The position numbers were made by a program, and so were the translations under genes. From assembly GCF_030272615.1 (NCBI RefSeq), contig NC_081415.1:100916796-100980795 (forward strand): a DNA stretch of 64,000 nucleotides. Direction: 5' to 3'. The notes under the pieces are model-generated. The model saw nothing but the letters and a program-made list of their open reading frames with translations, did no database searches and had not been told where the DNA came from. This DNA comes from Cryptomeria japonica (Eukaryota > Streptophyta > Pinopsida > Cupressales > Cupressaceae). Below, in pieces: positions 36,717 through 47,529 of this stretch (positions are counted from its first letter, which is position 1; each line of letters begins with the position of its first letter).

Positions 36717-37740
36717 TTGATAATTGTTGATGTATGTTTAGGATCTTTTCAAATCTGTTCAAGAATATTTTTAAATCCTCTTTAGTTTTCATAGGTTCTA
36801 AACAAACAAAAGACAAATCATATAGAATCTACTATTGTCAAAAAGGTCATTTCTAATATCAATATCCCACACTTGATACTCCGTTAGCTCAAATAGCCCT
36901 GTCACACCCTAACATGCACCCATTTTTTTTTGTCTTTGTCCAGAATTTGAAGCAAAGAGAATTGATCCTCAATTGGATCATTTTCTTTGTAGGTATATGG
37001 TGAGTGTCTTAGGGGCAGATTCTGCGGAGAAAGATAAAATCCATTAAGAGGCTTCCCAACCTTTAAAACAAAGGCTTTTCGTATTTCAAGGTTATTGAGG
37101 GAAGGCTATCAATGCACACTACCGTTGGAGGGGATTTTCATCAGCTTCCACATTTGATTATAGTGGGTTGGTAAACTTGGCTTTAAAGTTGTTCCCCACC
37201 TATATCGTTCCTCTCTCATTGACCTTATGGGCTTCTTGGGAGGGCAAGTCTGCTAAAGGTTTTATCCTAATTGCAAAAAAGAAAGAAAGCAAGTAAAATT
37301 GTGATTTTGGCTTTTTGATCACCCAATGAAGGGGAGAGCATATGCCTATTACTTTCAAGCATGAAGGACACTTGTTCTTTTTATGCCATCATTGCAATGG
37401 TTTTCTAACCTCTATTTGAAAATGTTGCTTTAACAAGCATGGTGTTCAATTTTAATCCTATATAGAATTTTTTTTGAACTTGCAATCAAATCCTAGTCAA
37501 CAAAAGAAATCGCATGGTCAACAAAAGTAAAATCGCTTGCTAAAACAAAATGGTGGTTTGTTCTTTTTACTTGCAAGAATAGAACTGATTTTTCTTTTTA
37601 ATTTTTGCAAGAATTGAAAGATTGTTGGTTCTTTTTTAATCCCAAATGAAGATAATTCTAACTTGCAAAAAAACAATTGTGAATTTTGTTGTTCTTTTTA
37701 TACTTTTCAAGAAAAGACAAATGTGGTTCTTTTTATTCCC

Positions 37741-37965
37741 TTTGTGAAAACAAGAAAGATTAAATCCTTTTTATGCACCAAAATGAAAAATGAACTTTAT
37801 TTTAGGTGCACCAAAGAAATGTGAAGTTCATTTTAATCCTTTTGTGAAAACAAGAAAGATTATTTATCCTTTTTATGCACCAAAATGAAAAAATGAGCTT
37901 TATTTTAGGTGCCCCAAAGAAATGTGAAGTTCATTTTAATCCTTTTGTAAAAACAAGAAATATTA
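37741..37965. repeat. ~101-bp tandem repeat in Tat-3 leader
   Basis: TTTGTGAAAACAAGAAAGATT recurs at 37741 and 37841 and, mutated, at 37943. The units also contain TTTTATGCACCAAAATG and AGAAATGTGAAGTTCATTT. Confidence 0.85.
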
Positions 37966-38110
37966 AAAATGAAAAATCAGCTAACTCCTCCCAAAACTTG
38001 CACAAAGAGTTAGAAAACCTACAATTAAAACATGCAAAAAGTTAGTGCACATGGTGGGATCATAATCCTAATTTTTTTTCTTGTAGGTTACAAAAAGGGG
38101 TCCTATGTCT

Positions 38111-38346
38111 GTTACAAAAGCACTAAACTAGTGCAGGTTACAAAAGTTCCAACAAAGAACAAAAGTGCTAATTTAAACTAAAAGTGCTATAGAAAACTAC
38201 ATAAGCTCTGAAACAGTTCAGAAGCGCTATTAAATGAAACGAAAGTGCTAAAATTAAAACATGCCGACTAATAATAGGGTGCTAAACCACAAATCAAAAG
38301 TGCTAAAACAAGCGAAAAAGGTGCTATTTCGAGCAATGAAGGCGCT
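38111..38346. repeat. Phased AGTGCT/AGCGCT array in Tat-3 leader
   Basis: Motifs AGTGCT, AGCGCT, GGTGCT and GGCGCT start at 38164, 38183, 38204 (AGCTCT), 38223, 38244, 38299, 38320 and 38341, with weaker sites between. Steps are 19-21 bases. It has the same position and spacing as the Tat-1 array, but most sites have lost the palindrome by a change that converts CG to TG. Confidence 0.75.
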
Positions 38347-38414
38347 AAAACACTTCCTGCGCATGAAAACTGACAAATTTTCAAAAAGTTAGGAATTGTT
38401 TTTAAATTTTAAGT

Positions 38415-38438
38415 GTTGGATTCATGTCGTGTTCACCA
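38415..38438 (-). other. Primer-binding site of Tat-3
   Basis: Plus strand GGATTCATGTCGTGTTCACCA is a mutated version of the Tat-1 tRNA-like site; AA then separates it from the LTR TG at 38441. Confidence 0.75.
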
Positions 38439-38440
38439 AA

Positions 38441-39717
38441 TGATGTTGTGGGAAATGGATACAAGAGTTAAGAGCACAAATCAATGTTAGTATGCTAGTT
38501 CAACCCTGAAACCAAAACAAAGAACTAAAAACCATCCAAAGCATACCAAAAGAGATTCAAAGAAACATGAAAGAAGCTTAAACAACAAGAGAAAGGGAAA
38601 GAGCCTTCCTAAGATGCTTCCATTGTAACCTTGTGATACTCCTCCTTTGTTTCTCTCCTCTCTAAGTCCCAAATAAGTGAATCTCTCAGCTTTTAGCACT
38701 AGCCATGGATGCCATATGGAGATTAAAGATGGTTGAAGATGAAAAACAAATGTTATGCAAATGCAAATATCATAGTATGAGAAATCTCTAAATGTCTATG
38801 CTAATACCAATATAGTAACAATGCTAATGCTTCCTCCTTTGCTTGAGGACAAGGGTTCTATTTATAGGCAAAATAGAAGATTGGATGGTCAAGATTGATT
38901 TGGCTTGTGAAGGGCCATGATTGCTCGATTTATGATCCATGTGATGGTTTTCAACCCAATCCCATGATGACAAGTGTCTGCATGAGAAGCCTTGAGAGGA
39001 GAGGGAAGGAGAATTTAATGTCTGAGAAGACATGAGGGTAACTTCATGTGGGTTGAGTTATTGCATAAATATTTTATCCAAAGGTAAGGTTATTATCCAA
39101 TGGGTAAACTCTTGTACAAAGTTTACTCATGGTTAAGCCTTGACTCAAGGGTCAAGACCCATGTGGGTTGGAGTGTTGAAGAAAGAAAGCATTTATGACT
39201 TTGTAAGAGTCTTAAATAGGTGAGATGATGTGTTGAGGGTTAATCCTAGATTAGGATTATGCAAATGATTAGAAGAGGGGTTAGAAGAATCTAGAAAGGG
39301 ATTAGAAGGGTGTAGAAAAATCTAGAAAGAGGTGGGTGTGGATAAATATGATTTATTTAAATAAAAATCTATTTAAATGTGCAACTTGCATTTGTAGGAG
39401 AATGCAAGTGGATGAATCATTTTTAAATAAATATTGATTTATTTAAAAAGGGGATTTGATTTGGGGATTTATGATTTTTAAATAAATGTTAAATTTACTT
39501 CAATAGGAGGAAAGAGGTAAATATTAAATAAATTAGATTTATTTAATAACTTGGACTATAGTTAGTAACTAAATAAATCGATGAAATTTATTTAATTGGA
39601 ATAGTAGAATAGGCTAAGGTGAATTAATTAAATTGACATTTAATTAATAGAGGAATATTTGTTATTAAATAAATATTTAATATTCATTTAATCAGTTGAC
39701 AAATTTATGTGTCTACA
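38441..39717 (-). repeat. 5' LTR of Tat-3 (about 1277 bp)
   Basis: Begins TGATGTTGTGGGAAATGG and ends TGTGTCTACA. The minus-strand TATA box is at 38859-38866. Its interior closely parallels the solo LTR at 22119-23922 (AAACCAAAACAAAGAACTAA, CTAGCCATGGATGCCATATG). AT-rich outer part. Confidence 0.85.
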
Positions 39718-41308
39718 CATACTATGATAATTAAATATCAGCGATGATGTCTCTTTCTGCTTACACGTGCACTTCCATCTGGTCTATTGCCACAATTTTA
39801 GTCACATCAATTATCCTTGCCCAGCGGGATGCATCCTTCCCATGTCTAGTAGTCTATCCAAATCCTTGTCCCACTCTTGGCAAGAGATGTTAGTTGGCCA
39901 TGTGTATGTCATTTGCATGCTTTTTTTATTTTGCTTATATTTTTATTTCGTGTCGTATGACTACTCCTATCTAGGGCTACCTCAATCATTCTACATCTTG
40001 GTATGTCTTAGTTTGGTGTATACTAGGGCATCTTTTTGTGGTATGGTGTGTTTGATGGTTTCTCTTGTACAGTCCAACAGTCTTGCACTTACACCATCAT
40101 TGGTGTTCGCAAACCTGTGTGCATAGAGATAACCTATTGTTTGAGAGTCTAGTCCACGCCTTGGATATTCAAAACATCTTGAATCCTATAATCAATGGAA
40201 TTTTTTGTCATAAATTTTGATGAATGTCGAGCATAAATTTTAGTTATCCAATGAAACATCTAATTATGCATTTTTCATCAGAAATTTTCGTCGGATTTTG
40301 CAGTCAAATGAGTTAGTGAAAACTAGGTTTTCTCTCCACATTTATACAACAAAATCCCATCCACTCACTCATTTCACTTCATCTACTTACCTTGGAGACT
40401 CCAATTTATTCATTCCACCTCTCCTTTCTCCTTTTTCTATGTGATCTATTTTATTGTATTATAGTTGGTGCATCACAAAAAATTACCCATCTCCATTTTG
40501 CATAATCATACACTTTGCATTTCATGTGCATCTCCATCATAGGTCTTATTTGCATTCTCATTTTAGGATCATATTCATCTTAAGATTCAGTTGAATTTCA
40601 TATCATATTATGATTCATTTACATATAATATCTTTAGCCTTTGCATTGTAGAATCAATATCATATACTTAAAGTTTTTCCTTACATTCATTTCATTTTAG
40701 AATTCATTGTCATATAGTTGCAATATAGATATACATTTTACATTTATAATTAGGATCTTTGCATTATTAGTACTTGTTGTTAGGCTGGTACTATTGCAAT
40801 TAGTTGCACCAATTTTCATTAATTCGTGATTATTCAATTGCTTTTCTACCAATCATATTTATGAATTTTTTCATTCAATTCTTTTAATTTTTTTTTAAAT
40901 AGTTAAGATGCAAAATTTTTAAGTTTTCAAATTACAGAAATTGTTTTTCTTGAACCTAATTGGCTCAAATGATTTGCATCTTATTAGCGGATTTACCGGA
41001 TCCACTTTCTACATGAATTTTTTAGGCAATATTTTAGGTCATTAAAATAATGTTTAGTATGTTTTAATTTTCTTTTCAAATTATTTAAATTTTTTATCTA
41101 AATCTTTAAATCTTTTAAAGCTTTATTTTAGTTATCCTCATAAAATTTGATAATATAACTATATATCTTTGATAAATATATTAATATATATTTTCTATAT
41201 AGTATATAATTAAATTAAATATTAGATAAAAGATGTAAATAATTTTTTTTTTCTCGATAATAATCATGATTTATTGCTATAAAGAAAAAAAGGTATAGTA
41301 GTCATAAA
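39718..41308. other. No recognisable feature
   Basis: AT-rich. A 119-codon plus ORF (39767-40126) has hydrophobic stretches but no recognisable family and is probably chance. The last five bases (41304-41308, ATAAA) are the target duplication of the copia element. Confidence 0.45.
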
Positions 41309-43883
41309 TGTTAGACAAAATGCACCACTAAGAGGGGTGAATCAGTGGTTCTCTATCTTTTTCCTTTAACTATCCTATGTGAGTATACCGGTTATCAGAT
41401 CTAACTCAAAAAAGACTTACCGGTTAGAAGGGAGACTAATACAATTGCAATCACACACAAAGAAGACATCACATAACAGTAGCATATACAAGGACAACCC
41501 AAGATGGGATAAACCTCAGTGAGAAATGTTGTTGGAGTCTACTGATCCAATCCAGCCTCACAATGAATCTTTGATTACGATGTTTAGGGCACCAACCCAA
41601 GGAGCTCCAACCCCTGATTTAGGGCACCAACCCAAGGAGCTACAACCCCTGCACCAAGCTCCAACTCAGTGAATATAAAACATAATCATTTACAACTTAA
41701 TAGCTTTGTTACAAGTGGATTTTGTAACACTTCTTCAAATCTCTCTATTGGATCTTCTATCCAGTTCACTGTTGGTTCTCTCTTCTGGTTGCCTCTTCTC
41801 TCAATTGCTCTACTACTCTCCACCAGTAGTATCTTTTGCCGGTTCTTTGCTTGCCTACTCTGCACTCTTCTGCAACTCTTCACTACCGATTTGGTCACCA
41901 CCAGTTACCTCATTGTTGCTAGTTGAAATCTTCAACCCGAGTCTCTCACACACTCAATCTCTCTTCTGATACTCATTCAATACTTGACTGATTTCTTCTC
42001 ACATGCAACAACATTCTCTCATTCAGTAGCTTGCCGGTTGCTTTAACCTCATCGGTTAAACCTTCGCCAAAACCTATTACAGGTTGTTTCCCTATTGCTT
42101 GACCTCTATGATTCTTTATAGATATCTCACTTCATCTACTTCTCTATTCAGCATGGTGCATCTCTTTAAAACATCTCACTCTAAGGCATCATAAACTTCT
42201 ACCTTCGGCCTCCATATTTATGATCAGACATTCCCACCAAAAGCAACATTAAAACTTGGCGTCTTAAGGTTTCTTCCACTGATCACAAGGTATATCGAAT
42301 ATAATCAGATCTCATTTGATCTAAGATCTAAGACAACTATCTGCACATCACCGCCATTAACATGCCTTCCAATACATGTTTTCTAAACTTAGCAAACACG
42401 ACCCTATATCTCAACCTACATCTCTCAAACACCATAAATATCTCAACTGTTTCCTTTGACAAGCGAGCATAAAGATCAGGTCACCCTTCCTTGATCCACT
42501 CACCAAACTGCTCCATCAATTTGCTTCGATCTACAAGATCAATCCTTTCTAGATTTCTGTTGATTTCTTCATCTCGAGCTGCAATCTTCTTCTTTTCTTC
42601 CTCGAGCCCCGCAGTCAACATTTAATGTCAACCAACTACCAGCTACCTCACCGACATGACACTTCACTGACCTTTGCGAGATGGCCAGCTCAACTCCACA
42701 TGGCATCCTTTGTCGGTATCCACTTGAGCAAATATCTCTGTGTTGGTTTAGACAGGATCCTCGACCAAACACTCAATTGATCCTTCTTTTCTGCTAGTTC
42801 ACTAACCCTATCGGTATCTCAACCTTTACCGATTACCCTTCATGTATGCACTTTGCTGATCTATCGGTAGAACACCTTAATCAGTCGCCAGACATGTCTA
42901 TCCATAGCATGCCCATTCTCATTAGGTAGGAGCACATCACTTAGCCTCTTTGCTTCCTTACCGATTCTCATGCTCATCGGTGGCCATCCTGACGACACCA
43001 TGTCATCAACCTTCAAATGATTCCATCTAAGGCATCTGCATACTGGTTGCATACTCTCTCTGCAGCTACTCCACTTTGCCTTCTTCATCATCAAACCATA
43101 CACTATCTCATCCACTTTGTTGACAAACTCATCAATTCTTCACTCTTTCTTTTCTGTCTCGATGGCATAACATGCCTTCTATGTCAGTCAAGCGCATATC
43201 CTTGATTTCATACACTTGAGGCATCCCTTTTATTTAATGGTTAAATCCAGTGCAAGCCTTCAAACACCCACCTTTACCTCTTCTTCCTTATCTCACATAA
43301 CTAAGATGCATAATTTGCATAATAGGAGATAAGCTCCACTTACTGATGGGAGTGAGTCCTTGTCATCTACATCATGTAAGTAATGCACTCATGTGGCTTC
43401 CCTATTTGTGGAGCATACCTTCAAACATGCACATGTGATCCAGTTTAGGGCAGACTCACTATCAGTCATCTCTTCACATGGTGACTACATCTTCATTTGG
43501 TGGGACTCCTGCATCCACGCAGCATACTAGTGACCTGTACATACTTCTCCTCCTGTGTTGATGTGAGCTAGGTAACATTATGCCTCTTCATCACAAACAA
43601 CAACTCAATATCATGCCCACTCATATATGTCATCATGATGTACAGGTTGTTATATCATACCAGTCTCCTGTCCATATCTTCCACACAAGTTAGACACTAA
43701 CTTGTGTACTAGTGACTCAATTGTGACTCTAGTGGTCATTCCTTTGAACGATATTCTTCTTCTTTACCAGTGACCTACAACACTTAGTTTACATCAATGA
43801 CAACATTGCCAATATGCATCAATGACAATAGTGCTCATCAAAATCCCATACCGGTTGACATCAATGACAACACAATGCCAACA
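41309..43883 (-). repeat. 3' LTR of the copia-type element (2575 bp)
   Basis: Begins TGTTAGACAAAATGCACC and ends CACAATGCCAACA on the plus strand. Homologous along its length to 47530-50155. It holds two copies of a ~35-base GGCACCAACCCAAGGAGC repeat (41588, 41623), where the 5' LTR has three. Confidence 0.88.
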
Positions 43884-43897
43884 ATCTCCCCCTTTGG
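43884..43897 (-). other. Polypurine tract of the copia-type element
   Basis: The minus strand reads CCAAAGGGGGAGAT directly before the TGTTGG start of the 3' LTR, the standard place for plus-strand priming. A second CAAAGGGGGAGAAAG tract lies near 43941-43956. Confidence 0.85.
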
Positions 43898-44593
43898 CAT
43901 TGATGTCAACATATGTAGTATTTGGCATACTACAAATCTTTCTCCCCCTTTGACAACAATGGCAAAGGGCATTGTCAGGTTTTCACTCCTCCTTGTATCT
44001 ACCGGGTACTGCCAGATTGGTCTAGCCCCTTTTTCTCTAACGGATTCTCCTCCTCCAATTATCATTTGTTATATTTTCTCAAGTCACAACACTTGAGATG
44101 TAGGGCACAACCACTATCTGACACAAATTGCTCAACAACCTAGTGTATATGTAGACCAGATACCAGATATATGTATATACAATACTAAAACCAATTGAAG
44201 ACCCATGTGTCAGTGAATACACCATACCTATTGGTCAAACTGCATCATCTCCCCTTGATATGTAGAAGCCATTCTGACCTCAACATGTTGATACCAAGTG
44301 TTGAAGCTAACATTGATACCAATTGTATCTCTTCCGATACCAAATGCATGTTCTCATGTGTAGGTAACTTACATCTCCATGTATACTGGTCCACGGTGTA
44401 GCAACAAAGGCACTTGATTTCCTTTCGTGTCAAGTGAATTAGGCACCAATCACAAGATATGACTATGAACTCCCCCTGAATCACAACCCTCTAGTCTTCA
44501 TGTTTTGTCAAGTTCTAAAACCGGTACCCCAAATAGTACTTTGTACAAGTGGTTCTTTGTATCACCAGATTCTGTAGTATGATAGGATACATC
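43898..44593 (-). other. 3' internal region of the copia-type element, non-coding
   Basis: Contains repeated purine-rich GGGGGAG patches on the minus strand and short ORFs without domains; this is where the end of pol would normally lie. Confidence 0.5.
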
Positions 44594-45643
44594 TGTTAGG
44601 AACCAGAGGCAACTAAGAGGGGGTAGGTGAATCAGTTGTCTATTAATTTCAACCCAAATATAACTTAATCAAACTTGATACATAATACCTGTAAACCAAA
44701 CTTGATGCCGGTTAATAGATTAACAATTAATATTAATACCGATGAAGCTTAATGCATGAAATAGAAAGAGAAACAACATCCACAACACATAACACAAAGA
44801 TTTGTACTTGGAAACCCTGTAAAGGGAAAAACCATAGTGGGAAACCTTACCCACAATTAGATGATACTACTGCAGATAGTATGTGTGTACAAATGGGGTC
44901 TGCACATAAAGGCCAACCACCTAGAGCTCACTGCTCAATCATAAGATGGGAGTCATAGTGACTACAATTGGATGACTAAATCCAATGACAATGTACTACT
45001 CAAATTAGCATCTCCAATGCTAGATTCAATACTGGTTAAGCTCTGATAATCACCTTCAAACCTTCCTTGAACCTTCTTTATGGTCTGCTCATATGATCTT
45101 CAATATTCATACATACCATGTTACAATACCATAACCTTACATACCATATCCTTACATCTCACAATTGAGATCTTACATGTATACCAAAACCTAGGACCAA
45201 ATGTGTAGGTCGGCTCACTAAGAATATTACAATTAAATCATTTACAAGTAAGTCAAGATGCAATGCGTCATGTTGGCTCAATGTAATTACAACAATATCA
45301 ATTGATTAAATCATCTCCATTATGTGTCATACTGATCTGGAATAGATAATGAATGCTGGTACATAACCCAGATCAATTTGCTAGTAACAACAAATATGTC
45401 AATCCGATTAGACCAATAACTAGAATATCAAAACCAAGTGTCCAAACCATGTCTTTGACATAAACAAGTGATCTCTAGATGATAACAAGTCATCCTCAGT
45501 GTCGGTGAACAATATAACCTGTCGGTGAACAATATACCAGTGACTGTGCATAAGTCACTAAACTTGCTGGTGAACATAACCAAAGATCTCTAGAAGGATA
45601 AGTGCAGATAAGTGTTGACATCAATGACAAAACCAATGCAACA
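44594..45643 (-). mobile_element. Nested LTR of a related copia-type family (about 1050 bp)
   Basis: Begins TGTTAGGAACCAGAGGCAAC followed by AAGAGGGGG and GTGAATCAG, and ends TTGACATCAATGACAAAACC then AATGCAACA. Both ends mimic those of the host LTRs (TGTTAGACAC..AGAGGGGG and GACATCAATGACAACACAA). No internal region, so probably solo. The right end could be at 45640 or 45643. Flanks ACATC/ACATA agree at four of five bases only with the former, so the target duplication is weak. Confidence 0.55.
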
Positions 45644-47514
45644 TATCCATAATACCAACACCATCGCCATAGAAGAATAATGCATTCATCCCAATTAGAG
45701 GATTGGAAGATCTTCTATCAGACCGGTTTGATCTTCTTCTTAGGGTCATGCCATTATAGTCCACTATCGGTTTCAACTGATATCTTGATCTTGCAAAAGC
45801 ATTTCTCCTTTGGGCATAGCTATTATGCCGACTGTCATGTGCATGAATCATCTTCTTCCTGCACTCATTACTTCTATGGCCAAATCCATTGCAGTTATAA
45901 CACATATAATTTACATTTCTTGAGACAACAAATGGACTCTGGTTAGTATAACCAGGAATGGGCTTATGCATGTTTCTACATTCTGATGTTGTATACCCAA
46001 ATGCATTACATCTTCTACAAACTGAATTTCTATTCCTAGGAAGAACACTTTTTCTATTCCTAGACATCTTTTTGCATTCCTTTGCCCTATGGCCATATCC
46101 TTTACAAGCAAAACAGTAACCGGAGAATGAAGACATATTACTTACAAATTCATTTTTCCAAACATGAGGTGATCTGACTGGTTTGGCATCTCCACTTCTA
46201 CTTCTCTAGGGTGCTTCATCTCTTTGTCTTCCACTGGTGGGGAATCTCTTAGGCTGCTTTATTGCATTCTTGTTTCCGGTGAGCCCATCTTCTCTCAGAT
46301 TTCTCTTTCCTTTAGGATCTGCATTGTTTCTTCTTGTTGCATCGATCTTCATTTTTAGCCTCAAGTCCTCACCGGTTGTAGCTAGGTCAACCTTATTTCT
46401 TGGTGCACTTCACACTGTAAAGGTCTGACCCTTGTTATCTCCATTAGAGGAGACAAACTAAATGTCCTTGTGAGAGACATCCTCACTTGTGGAGCATTCA
46501 CCGTCAACATATCCTAATCCTCCAGTATCCTTGGTGTGTTTTTGTTTGCTCAACATTTTGTCCAAGGCCTCAGTGTTGCCATCATACCAAATCCTTACCT
46601 TGAGCTCATTTTCACACTTCTCGAGGTTTTTTCTGATGCTCTCCATTTCTCCTTTTAGGTCTTGGCATTCTTTGTCCTTTGTCTCCACTTCTAGCTGGAG
46701 ATCCTCACATCTTCTCTCCTTGGCATCAAAGACTTATTTCAACTCACCAATCAATCCTTTTGCCTCTTCTAGTTGAGATGTCAATATGTAGATATTATTA
46801 TTTGATTCTTGAAGGCATATTCTCAACCAGCTGCATTCTTCATAAACTGAATCTTTGTACCTTTTAAATTCCTTTCTAACATTTTGCAGCTCTTCTAGTG
46901 CGCTTACTAGTTCACATTCAAGATCAACTTTGGCTTCATCTTCATCATCACTCCCAAACACATCTTGTCGGTAAGAGTGATTTGCATGATTACTCTTTGA
47001 TGTGTGCCTCTCATCTTCTAATTCTTGAGCCATAAAGAGGTGAGTTTCCTCTTCATCATTTCTACTGTTGCTAACATATCTACCTTCATCATCTGTAGAC
47101 ACATGTGCTTCATTTCTTTTCTTGTTTCCACAAGCTAGTTCTACAGTGCAAGGTTCATTGCCATAAAGTTTCTTTAGTCTGTCCCATAGGGTTTTAGCAG
47201 ATATGCATCTATCCACTTCTGAGGAGACATCACCAGATATCCGATTAAGCACGGCCTTCATTGTTTCTTCATTACAATGGTTTCTTCTTTTTGCATCTGA
47301 ATCGGTGGGAGGACAGACTTTACTAGGGCAACCATTTACAACTGGCATCCACACATCAAACCCTAGAGAGGATAGGTAGACTTCCATTCTACAACTCCAA
47401 ACGGAATAGTTTGAACCATCAAAGACTGGGGTAGGGATTGACACTAAACAAACTATTGTGTCATAATACCAGAATCTACCTAAGCTAGAGAAAGCTCGTC
47501 TAACTAGGAATCTA
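45644..47514 (-). pseudogene. Gag of the copia-type element
   Basis: A single minus-strand frame from the PBS towards 45644 with in-frame stops (TAA 46734-46736, another at 46458-46460, and more before 46137). In order: the copia gag core (PVFDGSNYSVWSCRMEVYL; AKTLWDRLKKLYG), an acidic region, a coiled-coil stretch (CELVSALEELQNVRKEF and the residues after the first stop), then three zinc-knuckle sites: CFACKGYGHRAKEC, CRRCNAFGYTTSEC (His replaced by Tyr) and CYNCNGFGHRSNEC. No genuine ATG is seen right after the PBS. It would form the particle and bind RNA. Pol does not follow. Confidence 0.85.
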
Positions 47515-47527
47515 GCCTCTGATACCA
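47515..47527 (-). other. Initiator-Met tRNA primer-binding site of the copia-type element
   Basis: Plus GCCTCTGATACCA; the sense strand reads TGGTATCAGAGGC, the common plant copia PBS. The LTR starts two bases later. Confidence 0.9.
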
Positions 47528-47529
47528 AT

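Larger units (their letters stand above)
35995..39717 (-). mobile_element. Tat-3: leader, PBS and LTR of a Tat-like element without pol
   Basis: On the minus strand: LTR (39717-38441), PBS (38438-38415), then about 2.4 kb of leader resembling that of Tat-1 (phased array, AGTCAACAAAA-rich middle, small ORF). No gag or pol follows. The left end at 35995 reads TGTAGACACC, the usual first bases of these LTRs but in the opposite orientation, so the unit ends TG...CA with inverted LTR tips. Flanks CATGT and CATAC agree at three of five bases. The left boundary is uncertain. Confidence 0.65.

Noticed and set aside
39767-40126. 119-codon plus ORF with hydrophobic segments as a membrane-protein gene
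   Set aside because: No family motif, no supporting splice or promoter signals; T-rich DNA readily gives hydrophobic frames.
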